This document shows positions 53,211 through 61,725 of a stretch of DNA of 64,000 bases, one piece after another. How positions within the stretch are numbered: position 1 is the first letter of the stretch; each line of letters opens with the position of its first letter. The notes under the pieces are model-generated. The model saw nothing but the letters and a program-made list of their open reading frames with translations. It was not told the origin of the DNA and made no database searches. The stretch lies in NCBI RefSeq assembly GCF_901482695.1, contig NZ_LR590484.1:5890001-5954000 (forward strand). Reading direction: 5' to 3'. The translations under genes were made by a program, and so were the position numbers. The stretch is from Sphingobacterium thalpophilum (lineage in GTDB: Bacteria; Bacteroidota; Bacteroidia; Sphingobacteriales; Sphingobacteriaceae).

Positions 53211-56200
53211 ATGCAAAAAATAACTATCACGGCGATCTTATTTTTTATGCTTTCCCCATTTGTTGCAATCAGGGCACAACTGCAGCTGCAGATCAACAAA
53301 CTACTCTCCAACAGCTCCGTCAAAACAATTTATCAGGACAGTCAGGGATTCATGTGGTTTGGCACTTTCGATGGGTTGAACCGCTACGATGGACGAGAGA
53401 TGAAAGTATACAGAAATCAGCTCAAAAATCCCGGGAGTATTCCGCATAATTACATCTACTGCATCGCCGAAGACCGCGACAAAAATCTATGGGTCGGAAC
53501 CGGTCAGGGTGTCGGCATCTATAACCGCAACTTCAATTCCTTCTCACGTCTGCGTTTTTTTGAAAGTGCCAATCCAAAGCAGGAATATCACCTCAATGCG
53601 GACACTAGAGCAATTCAGGTCGACCGCCAAAACAATGTATATATCGGAACTAACGGCTGGGGGCTGCTGTTCAAAGAACAGGGCCGCTCTGCAGCCGTCA
53701 GAATATACTGTCCTGAGCCCGGAACCGCGTCGCGGCTTGAGTATTACCACGTTTCGGCGCTACATGTGGACGCTACCGACAGGGTATGGGTTTTCGTCAA
53801 TGAACGGGGACTTTTTCAGTTTGACCGGAAAAGCCGCCAGCTGAATCTGGTCAGCACAGCCGTGCGCGAGGCCACTAGTATGACCAGCAACGACCGTGAC
53901 GCGCTATTCATTGGTACATCTGCAGGGGTATTCGTCTGGGACATCGGCCGGGCATCCATGAAGGCGCATTTTCAGAAACAGCTGAGTTCCCCGACGGTCA
54001 GTCAGCTCAGTCTGGAAAACAACCAGAAACTGTGGGTGGCCACGCAGAACGACGGCATTTCATCGCTAACCCTGCCTGCTGGATATGTACGACAATTAAA
54101 TTCCGGAGAGCGTTCGGTATATCCGCTGAGCAGCAATGCCATTTTCACCATCTTTATCGACGCGCAAAACAAGAAGTGGATCGGCACAGCCCGTGGTGGC
54201 ATTCATATCATTGATGACAGCCAGCATACCTTCAACGCCCCCGGACGCAATCTACCTCCAAACTTCAACCTGAGGGGGCAATTTATCCGCTCCTTTGCCG
54301 AATCCCCGGGATACCTATGGATAGGCACAGAAGGCAATGGTCTCTACTGCTGGAACAAGTCCCAGAATAGTTATCAGCATTTCAAAAAAGATAATCGGTC
54401 CTTCCTGGACAATAGCGTCAACAGTATAGCCATCGACCCTGCAGGCGATATCTGGCTAGGTACCGAACGTGGCATTGTACGCTACAATCGCCGGGCGGGA
54501 TTCAGACATTATGACTGTGCCACAGCGCAGGGATTCGTCAACCAGAGTGTACAGGTACTGCTCCGGGATCAGCAGGGCGATCTATGGGCCGCTACATTTT
54601 CCAATGGTCACCTGTACCGATACAGCAAACAACGAGATAGATTTGAGGTCTTCAATGAAGGGCTCAACGACCTCAACTGCCTGCTTGACGACCAGAAAGG
54701 ATCACTCTGGGCCGGCAACTACCACGAGATCATCCAGATCAACAAACAGAGCAAAGCCATACAGCGTTATGCTGTCGACAAGCCCGTACGTGCCTTATAT
54801 ATTGACCGCCGGAACCGGTTCTGGATAGGCACCGAAGGGCGCGGACTGCTGCTGTTTGACCGGAAAACGGGTCAGGTGACCGCCGGCTATTCTACGGACA
54901 ATGGACTGAGCAACAATTCCGTGCTCAATATTCTCGAGGACCGGTCCGGAAACTTGTGGCTCAGTACCTTTAACGGATTGTCCAAATTCAGTCCCGACAG
55001 CAAAAGATGCATTCGCTACGAAGCCTCCGATGGTCTGCAGAGCAACGAATTTTCTTATGGTGCTGCACTCCGGACAGCAGACGATGCGCTCTTATTTGGC
55101 GGCAACAACGGATTTAACCTGTTTCAGCCTGATAGTATCCGCGTTAATGTCAACATTCCCAGGCTAGCCATTACCAGCCTAAAAATAGACAATCGTCCTC
55201 TAAACGACAGCATACACGAGGTCATCATCGGTGCCGACCACCTGATTGAAAAGCTCGTTCTTCCTTACCGCAATGCGACATTCTCGCTGGATTATACTGC
55301 ACTGGAATTTACCTCTCCACAAAAAATACGTTACCGTTATTTCATGGAAGGCCTGGATAAAGACTGGAACGATGCTGGTACTTCCCAGTCCATTAACTAC
55401 AATAATCTGCCCGAGGGCAGCTATCTCCTGCGGGTGCAGTCTACCGACACTGAAGGCAACTGGAGCAGCAAAGAAATTCGTCTTGGAGTACAGGTACTGC
55501 CACCTTGGTACCGCACATGGTGGGCCTACCTGCTCTATATGCTTGCCTCCGCAGCAGTAGTTTACCGGTATCGGGTTTACCAGATTCACAAGGCCGCCCT
55601 CGACCGCGAAATTCACCTGACCAGATTCAACATACAGAAAGAGCGCGAACTCAATGAAAAGAGATATGCATTTTTCACTCATATCTCCCATGAATTCCGC
55701 ACACCACTGACGCTGATCATCAATCCGCTAAAAAAAATATTCAGCGAACAGCATCTGGATCAGCATGAGGAGAGCCTAAGACCCGTCTACAGAAACGCAA
55801 AGCGCTTGCTGAGCCTCGTCGACCAGCTTCTCATCTTCCGCAAGGCCGAAGACGGTGCCGCGCAGTTTCAGCGGAGCCATTTCGACCTTCAGGCCTTTAC
55901 GCGCGAAATCTACCTTTACTTTTCGGGACAGGCCCGACTCCAGCAGATCAACTACCAGCTGGAAAGTGACGGCAGCCCCCTTCTTGTTGATGCCGACAAA
56001 GAGAAAATAGAAATTATCTTATGCAACCTGATTTCCAATGCATTTAAATTTACACCTGACTATGGCACGGTATGTCTCCGGTTACAACAGCAGGAGAATA
56101 ACGTCGTTATTGAGCTGCAGGATTCTGGTCCGGGGATCCCACCCGGCATTGGCGACCGCATTTTTGACAAGTATTTTTCAAGCTCGAGCCCCGGGCAGCG

Positions 56201-57248
56201 TGTTCTCACGGGGTTCGGCATCGGCATGTTTCTGGTCAGGACCTTCGTGGAAATGCATCAGGGCAGTATAACCTACGAGAGTTCGGCACAGCAGGGCACC
56301 ATATTTCATATCCGCATGCCGATCCTTCTCCATTCCACCGATACCCTGAAAAGCAATTCTGAGCTCGAAAGTCCGGGACTCCTACAGGCATTATTCAGTA
56401 ACCCGCCCACAGATCAGTTGACTTCGCCGCCCATTTCATTGAGTCCGATCAGCAATCATACAACGAGCCTGCTTCTCGTGGACGACGACATTCAGCTGCG
56501 CAGTTACCTTCATGAAATGTTTCAGGCAGACTACCAGGTTTACCTTGCCGCAAACGGAGCCGAAGCCCTGCAGATCATACGCAACAAACAGCCGGATCTG
56601 GTGATCAGCGACATCATGATGGATCAAATGGATGGGCTGAGCCTGTGCAAGACCGTGAAATCAGATCCGCAGGTCAATCATATTCCTTTTATTTTATTGA
56701 CATCGAGTACCTCGGGACATAATCAGCTTACCGGCATTCAGTCTGGGGCCGACGATTATATCCTGAAACCCTTTGATGCTGATATTCTCCGCCTTAAGGT
56801 CAACACCTTGCTGCAGAACCGGAAAAATCTACAGGAATTTTTGTTTCATACGATCACTCATCAATCGCACGACGTCAAAATTACCGCACAGGACAAGGTG
56901 CTGATCGAACGTTGCATCCATGAAATCGAAGCTCATCTGCTGGAAGAATTTAATGTCCGGACACTGGCCGATAAAATTGGCATGAGCCATTCGGCACTCT
57001 ATAAAAAGATCAAGGCCATTTCGGGTAAATCACTCAACGAATTTATCCGTTCAGTACGCCTCAAAAAAGCAGCTGAACTGCTGCTGCATTCCGACTTAAA
57101 AATCAACGAAGTCGCCCACCGGACAGGGTTTGACGACATCAAATATTTCCGCGAACAGTTCAACAAGCTGTTTGGTCTCAACCCGTCTACCTATGTCAAA
57201 AAATACCGAAAAGTCTTTCAGCACGACTACCGGATCGATAAGGACTAA
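53211..57248 (+). CDS. Hybrid two-component system sensor-regulator (HTCS)
   Basis: The 1345-residue protein combines a whole signalling pathway. A signal sequence (1-23) precedes a periplasmic sensor of repeated 'Reg_prop' blades ('QDSQGFMWFGTFDGLNRYDG') forming two propellers, then a Y_Y_Y domain (about 690-762) and a membrane segment near 770-788. HisKA has the acceptor His in 'THISHEFRTPL' near 827. HATPase_c has 'NLISNAFKF' and 'GFGIGMFLV'. The receiver has Asp in 'VISDIMM' near 1133. An AraC-type DNA-binding domain covers about 1240-1340. HTCS proteins bind oligosaccharides in the periplasm and switch on neighbouring SusCD loci; here the convergent locus at 57314-64000 is the likely target. 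Confidence 0.95.
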   Translation: MQKITITAILFFMLSPFVAIRAQLQLQINKLLSNSSVKTIYQDSQGFMWFGTFDGLNRYDGREMKVYRNQLKNPGSIPHNYIYCIAEDRDKNLWVGTGQGVGIYNRNFNSFSRLRFFESANPKQEYHLNADTRAIQVDRQNNVYIGTNGWGLLFKEQGRSAAVRIYCPEPGTASRLEYYHVSALHVDATDRVWVFVNERGLFQFDRKSRQLNLVSTAVREATSMTSNDRDALFIGTSAGVFVWDIGRASMKAHFQKQLSSPTVSQLSLENNQKLWVATQNDGISSLTLPAGYVRQLNSGERSVYPLSSNAIFTIFIDAQNKKWIGTARGGIHIIDDSQHTFNAPGRNLPPNFNLRGQFIRSFAESPGYLWIGTEGNGLYCWNKSQNSYQHFKKDNRSFLDNSVNSIAIDPAGDIWLGTERGIVRYNRRAGFRHYDCATAQGFVNQSVQVLLRDQQGDLWAATFSNGHLYRYSKQRDRFEVFNEGLNDLNCLLDDQKGSLWAGNYHEIIQINKQSKAIQRYAVDKPVRALYIDRRNRFWIGTEGRGLLLFDRKTGQVTAGYSTDNGLSNNSVLNILEDRSGNLWLSTFNGLSKFSPDSKRCIRYEASDGLQSNEFSYGAALRTADDALLFGGNNGFNLFQPDSIRVNVNIPRLAITSLKIDNRPLNDSIHEVIIGADHLIEKLVLPYRNATFSLDYTALEFTSPQKIRYRYFMEGLDKDWNDAGTSQSINYNNLPEGSYLLRVQSTDTEGNWSSKEIRLGVQVLPPWYRTWWAYLLYMLASAAVVYRYRVYQIHKAALDREIHLTRFNIQKERELNEKRYAFFTHISHEFRTPLTLIINPLKKIFSEQHLDQHEESLRPVYRNAKRLLSLVDQLLIFRKAEDGAAQFQRSHFDLQAFTREIYLYFSGQARLQQINYQLESDGSPLLVDADKEKIEIILCNLISNAFKFTPDYGTVCLRLQQQENNVVIELQDSGPGIPPGIGDRIFDKYFSSSSPGQRVLTGFGIGMFLVRTFVEMHQGSITYESSAQQGTIFHIRMPILLHSTDTLKSNSELESPGLLQALFSNPPTDQLTSPPISLSPISNHTTSLLLVDDDIQLRSYLHEMFQADYQVYLAANGAEALQIIRNKQPDLVISDIMMDQMDGLSLCKTVKSDPQVNHIPFILLTSSTSGHNQLTGIQSGADDYILKPFDADILRLKVNTLLQNRKNLQEFLFHTITHQSHDVKITAQDKVLIERCIHEIEAHLLEEFNVRTLADKIGMSHSALYKKIKAISGKSLNEFIRSVRLKKAAELLLHSDLKINEVAHRTGFDDIKYFREQFNKLFGLNPSTYVKKYRKVFQHDYRIDKD

Positions 57249-57253
57249 AAAGA

Positions 57254-57286
57254 CTGTGGCTGCCCAGCATAGCAGGGCAGCCACAG
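57254..57286. terminator. Strong hairpin between convergent genes
   Basis: CTGTGGCTGCCC and GGGCAGCCACAG form a perfect 12-bp stem with a nine-base loop, five bases after the hybrid sensor stop. An A-run precedes it, giving T's on the minus strand, so it best terminates the minus-strand SusCD operon and may act both ways. Confidence 0.75.
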
Positions 57287-57313
57287 CAATCAGGTCTAGC
57301 TGATGTAGATGTG

Positions 57314-58546
57314 CTAATCTGTTTCCAGGTATTTCAGGCGGATTCCTTCCGCTTTCCAGTATTGTCCGTTGCTGGCACTTCCGACCAGTGTGCACACAAA
57401 TCCCATCGAAACCTGCTGTTCCTTGTCCAGCCTAAACTTGATCGAAGATACCCCCGATTTACCGGTAAAAGAGACATAGCCGATGGCCTCCTGCGCCAGA
57501 TTCCCGATATCGGGCAGGGAGTTGCCAACTGCTGCTGCAAGATAAAAGCTGCCTGTGGAGCCTACAGAATTTACCGTCACCTCCAGTTCGTACTCGCCCG
57601 CCGGTAGCACAGGGCTCTGGTACATCTTTCCGTTGGTGATCGAAAGCAGCGTAGTGCTCCAGCCGGCCTCCATACTCAGGCGATAGCCTTGGTTAGCATC
57701 AACACCACCGTAACTGATACCGTTCACGGTAAAATTTCGGGCCGCGGCATTCAATGTCCAGCCTGCCGGCGTACACCAGCGGGAACCGCTACATGCAGAT
57801 GTAGCGAAAGGAAAAGCCGTATTTGCCAAGTACAAATCCGTTACATACCTCCTGACATTGATCCGGCTGTATTCGGTATAAAATGTGTCAATAGCCAAGG
57901 TATCAGGCAAGTATTTTGTCCGGTAGGCCAACGCAGTTCCAATCTTATAATCACTGGGCAGCTGCAGAGAAGCCTGCGATAGCGGAAGGCTGACCACGGC
58001 TTCGCCACCAGTGATCTTGGTATATTTGATTTCGGTGGACTGGGCACCGCTATTGGCATCCAGACTCGAAAACGAAATACTGGTGAGTCCGTTGCTGCCG
58101 GTATTGGCTTCCAGCGCCGGTCTGTTCAGCAAAGAAAGTTGATAATTTTCACCATACGAACGCCCAATAGCATACACACGCACCGATTTATTCTTCTGCT
58201 GATCGAAGGTGACAATTTCAAAATTGTAGACTCCATCCCCCAGATTATTGATATAAGCCTTTAAGGTATCCACACCAGCGCTCCGCTTGACCGGCACAAC
58301 CAGCGAGTCTTGCCTGCTGTTCCAGTAGATGCGGACTTCCACAATCTTGGGGTCAGACACCAGCAGCCCCTTGATCATGACCCTGTTTTCTCCCGGATAC
58401 ACTTTCACGGAATCTACTTTTCCGGTGTACGTGATGACAGGACGATCGGCTATATATTTCTTATAGTCATCCATTTTTTTACAGGCCGCAGCAAGCACCA
58501 TTACCAACAGCGCCACATACATAAAACTATATGTCCATTTTTTCAT
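57314..58546 (-). CDS. Surface lipoprotein, DUF4998/DUF5013-like
   Basis: The 410-residue lipoprotein (lipobox 'LAAACKKMDDYK') has an N-terminal DUF4998-like region (about 35-220, with 'YPGENRVMIKG' and 'RVYWNS'-type strands). A C-terminal beta-sandwich (about 260-405, 'SPVLPAGEYELEVTVN') resembles DUF5013. Such two-domain lipoproteins follow SusD in many Bacteroidota loci and probably bind glycan at the surface. It is the last visible gene of the minus-strand operon, 22 bases after the DUF5000-like gene. Domain names are from memory. Confidence 0.75.
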   Translation of the reverse strand: MKKWTYSFMYVALLVMVLAAACKKMDDYKKYIADRPVITYTGKVDSVKVYPGENRVMIKGLLVSDPKIVEVRIYWNSRQDSLVVPVKRSAGVDTLKAYINNLGDGVYNFEIVTFDQQKNKSVRVYAIGRSYGENYQLSLLNRPALEANTGSNGLTSISFSSLDANSGAQSTEIKYTKITGGEAVVSLPLSQASLQLPSDYKIGTALAYRTKYLPDTLAIDTFYTEYSRINVRRYVTDLYLANTAFPFATSACSGSRWCTPAGWTLNAAARNFTVNGISYGGVDANQGYRLSMEAGWSTTLLSITNGKMYQSPVLPAGEYELEVTVNSVGSTGSFYLAAAVGNSLPDIGNLAQEAIGYVSFTGKSGVSSIKFRLDKEQQVSMGFVCTLVGSASNGQYWKAEGIRLKYLETD

Positions 58547-58568
58547 TGTTCGATTTATTTAAATTAAC

Positions 58569-59771
58569 CTATCTCGGATCGCCATATGCCTGGATCTCGG
58601 CGATTGCCATATAAGACGAGCCATCCCAGTTTTTCTTACTCTTTATCCGGATATAACGGACCTTGGGTGCATTGATATCAAACTCCCAGCTAAAGCCGCT
58701 GTTGGCGGTCTGATAGTCTTCATCCGACTGCTGGCCGAACGGCAGCCCCGAAGGTTTCACCGCTACATACGAGCCTAGCAGGTGCCAGTTGTTCCAGGAG
58801 CCGTCTTCCGGCGGATTGTCCGAGCCCCAGATTTCAAATTCCTTCAGGTTACCCTTATAATAGTAAGTACGCCCATTATAGTATTCCGGATAATCCCAGA
58901 TTACCAGCCGGCTCAAACGGGCTTTTACACCCAGGTCTACCGTGGTCGTGTGCACCCCCGAGACCGCAGCCTGCGTCATATAGATTCTCGGCCAGTCAAT
59001 AATATTGCCGTCCCACATCCCCGCATGGGCAGTGGAGGTGTGGTTGGGCGCATCGCCCGGCAACCGAAAACCACGGTATCCCGATTGCGGAATCTTGGTT
59101 TCAAACAGCGGGCTGATTGTTTGATATAGCGTATCGGTATAGTTTAACCATCTATCCCGGACGACAAAGGCAAAATCCCGCGCGGTCGTGTCCAGTCCCC
59201 GTTTTGAAGCTTTGATCTTATCCGTGGAGGTATAGATGCTGTTTGGATCTGCAACCCACTCACCATATTCGTTTTTCTGCATGATCAGGATCGCAATGTT
59301 GGCACGCTCTCTATTTTCCGCCGTCACCTGGATCCCACCGAAAGATGCATTGACCTTCATCGACCGATAGATATCCCAGATTGGCGATTCTTTGGGATGT
59401 ATCGTGACCTCGACCGGCGCAGATACCGCCTCCGAACGATTTACGGCATAAAGCTTCACTGTATAATCGCCCGGCTGCGAAAATCCGTCCACAGTCAGCT
59501 GGTTGGAATAATAGGAGGCTTTGACCGTCCGCATTTTGCCATTGGGCAACATGTATTCAGCTTTGATATATGAGAGATCATCGTCTGAGGGGACCGTATA
59601 GGTCAGTACAGCACCGCCATTCTTGTTTTCCACAGTCACATGACTTACCGTGCCCGGAGCTGTGCTGTTGGACTCCAGGGGCCTGAGCATATTCTCCTCC
59701 CGGCAGGCAGCAACCAGCGTTACCATACCTGTCAGAATGCTCAGCTTTTTCATTATTTTTTTCATCTGCAT
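58569..59771 (-). CDS. Surface lipoprotein, DUF4959/DUF5126/DUF5000-like
   Basis: The 400-residue lipoprotein (lipobox 'LVAACREEN') has two Ig-like domains (about 30-125 and 130-225) of the DUF4959/DUF5126 type. A C-terminal F5/8-type discoidin-like sandwich (about 240-400) contains 'GNLKEFEIWGSDNPPEDGSW' and 'RYIRIKSKKNW', which fits DUF5000. The last domain resembles carbohydrate-binding modules. The start is placed at 'MQMKKIMKKL'; an ATG at 59795 overlaps the SusD stop (TAATG) and could add eight residues. It is in the operon between SusD and the DUF4998-like gene. Confidence 0.8.
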   Translation of the reverse strand: MQMKKIMKKLSILTGMVTLVAACREENMLRPLESNSTAPGTVSHVTVENKNGGAVLTYTVPSDDDLSYIKAEYMLPNGKMRTVKASYYSNQLTVDGFSQPGDYTVKLYAVNRSEAVSAPVEVTIHPKESPIWDIYRSMKVNASFGGIQVTAENRERANIAILIMQKNEYGEWVADPNSIYTSTDKIKASKRGLDTTARDFAFVVRDRWLNYTDTLYQTISPLFETKIPQSGYRGFRLPGDAPNHTSTAHAGMWDGNIIDWPRIYMTQAAVSGVHTTTVDLGVKARLSRLVIWDYPEYYNGRTYYYKGNLKEFEIWGSDNPPEDGSWNNWHLLGSYVAVKPSGLPFGQQSDEDYQTANSGFSWEFDINAPKVRYIRIKSKKNWDGSSYMAIAEIQAYGDPR

Positions 59772-59794
59772 ACGTATATTAATGAGTGTTAACA

Positions 59795-61723
59795 TTACCA
59801 GCCATAGTTTTGGACGAGATTCAGATTCTGGATCACCGTATTCTCACTGATCGGCCAGAAATAATCCCGCGGTGCAATAAATCGCTGATTGAATACCGTA
59901 CGAATCACATAGTACGCTGCGGTGGTTTCACCCTGCATATTCCATCCTGTAATCGGTTCGTTCAGATGGACAGCCGCAGTTTTCCAGCGGCGCAAGTCCC
60001 AAAACCGCTGCCCTTCGAAAGCAAGCTCAATGAGTCTCTCGCGGTGGATGATATCCCGAAACCCCTCCTTGGTCGTAAATTTTCCCGGATTTTTTGCGTA
60101 AGTCGTCCAGGACTCTTTCACCCCTTTTAATCCAGCCCGCGCCCGTACCCGGTCAATGTATTGGAATGCCGTTTCATTGGCCGGTCCATACGCCTCATTC
60201 AGGGCCTCAGCATACATCAGGTACAAGTCTGCCAGCCGGATCTTAGGCCAGGGATAATCTTTGTAGGTCACTCCTGTGGTCGTAGTCACCTGATTCCAGT
60301 CCACCAGTTTTTTGATAAAATAGCCCGTTTCATTAAAATGGAACGCATGTGTACTACCCGCATAGTCAGGACGTTTGCTGCGGACGACTTTTGAATTTTC
60401 ATCACTATATCCCGGCGTGTCGTATTTAAACCAGCGCGCGCCGTCAAACGCCAATGAAGAATAGAAACGGGGTTCACGGTCAAAATGGAGCCGCGCGGTC
60501 GTAAATCCCGGCTCGATGTAAAAGCGTTCCTGACCTGTTGCCGTACGCAGTTCAGTATCGTCTGTAAAGCTCAGGGTTTTGTCTTCCGTGATCGGCACAC
60601 CGTTTTTGGTGTAAAACATCTTCGCAATCTTCAGCGGTGGAGACAGGATCTTCCGGTTGTAATTGTGGTTTTCATCAGCGGTCAGGGGCGGCATGGCATT
60701 CTGCTGTATCGTCCACGAGCGGCTATTGGGATCTGCCCAGATATGCTCCTCATTAAATTTTTCACAAACTGCCTGACGCAGCTTCAGCTCCAGCAAGGTT
60801 GTGTCTGAAATCGCCAGATTCCCAGCCTGTCTGAACGTAAAAAGTGCGTGCATATTCGCTTCGGCCACCTCGATGGCCTCACGTGCTGCCGTGGCTGCCA
60901 GTTCCCATTTTTTGGTGTCGGCAGTCGGATTGAAAAGCGCTTTGCCATCCTTATTTTTCAGGCTTGAAAAATCGGCATTGCCGTTAAACAGCGGACTTGC
61001 AGCCAGTAGGAGCACCTGAGCTTTGACCGCCTTGGCAATAGGGATGGTGATCCTTCCCAGTTCCCGCTGCCGGTCAACGATCTGCGGCGGCAGGTCCGCA
61101 GCAGCCTGATCCAGCAGTCCGACAATATATTCCACACATTCATCCACTGTATTACGGGGCACATCCATCACTTCTTTGGGTTCACTCACGTCAATATCGT
61201 CATCCATGATCGGAACCGGCCCATACATGCGCAACAGATAGAAATGAAAATAAGCTTTTAAAAACCGGGCCTCCGCAATCCATCGTGCGCGTTCGCTGGC
61301 GGTGATATCAGGCACCAGCGCCGGGTTGGACATATTGTCAATAAAAATATTGCAGTGCCGGATTCCCTGATAGAGGCCGCGATTCGCGTCCTGGTCACCG
61401 TACCAGTAATTGACGTAAGGTTTGGAGATCTGCTGATTGCCGCGGGCGATCTCAAAAGCAAGCGGCGAGATGCTGGTCTGGTAAGGTATCCAGATTTCAT
61501 CACCACCCAGAAAAGCTGGATTATTCCACAACGATCCCTCACTGGGCAGATAGTTGTATAACGTAAACAGATATTTTTCCGCTTCCACTCGTAGCCGGAA
61601 GGCGTATTCGATCGTAGCCACGTTATCGGGCACGATATCCAGAAATTTCTTGCAGGATACCGACGACGACGCCAGTACTACACTCAGGGCTCCCAGAGCC
61701 ATATATCTTTTGATTGCTTTCAT
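59795..61723 (-). CDS. SusD/RagB-family lipoprotein
   Basis: The 642-residue lipoprotein ('SSSVSCKKFLDIVPDN') is longer than usual for SusD. It carries 'AEARFLKAYFHFYLLRMYGPVP' near residues 150-170 and the C-terminal 'HRERLIELAFEGQRFWDLRRWK' near 570-590, both family signatures. It caps the SusC encoded two bases upstream, so the two are tightly coupled. The two DUF lipoproteins follow it. Confidence 0.94.
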   Translation of the reverse strand: MKAIKRYMALGALSVVLASSSVSCKKFLDIVPDNVATIEYAFRLRVEAEKYLFTLYNYLPSEGSLWNNPAFLGGDEIWIPYQTSISPLAFEIARGNQQISKPYVNYWYGDQDANRGLYQGIRHCNIFIDNMSNPALVPDITASERARWIAEARFLKAYFHFYLLRMYGPVPIMDDDIDVSEPKEVMDVPRNTVDECVEYIVGLLDQAAADLPPQIVDRQRELGRITIPIAKAVKAQVLLLAASPLFNGNADFSSLKNKDGKALFNPTADTKKWELAATAAREAIEVAEANMHALFTFRQAGNLAISDTTLLELKLRQAVCEKFNEEHIWADPNSRSWTIQQNAMPPLTADENHNYNRKILSPPLKIAKMFYTKNGVPITEDKTLSFTDDTELRTATGQERFYIEPGFTTARLHFDREPRFYSSLAFDGARWFKYDTPGYSDENSKVVRSKRPDYAGSTHAFHFNETGYFIKKLVDWNQVTTTTGVTYKDYPWPKIRLADLYLMYAEALNEAYGPANETAFQYIDRVRARAGLKGVKESWTTYAKNPGKFTTKEGFRDIIHRERLIELAFEGQRFWDLRRWKTAAVHLNEPITGWNMQGETTAAYYVIRTVFNQRFIAPRDYFWPISENTVIQNLNLVQNYGW

Positions 61724-61725
61724 GT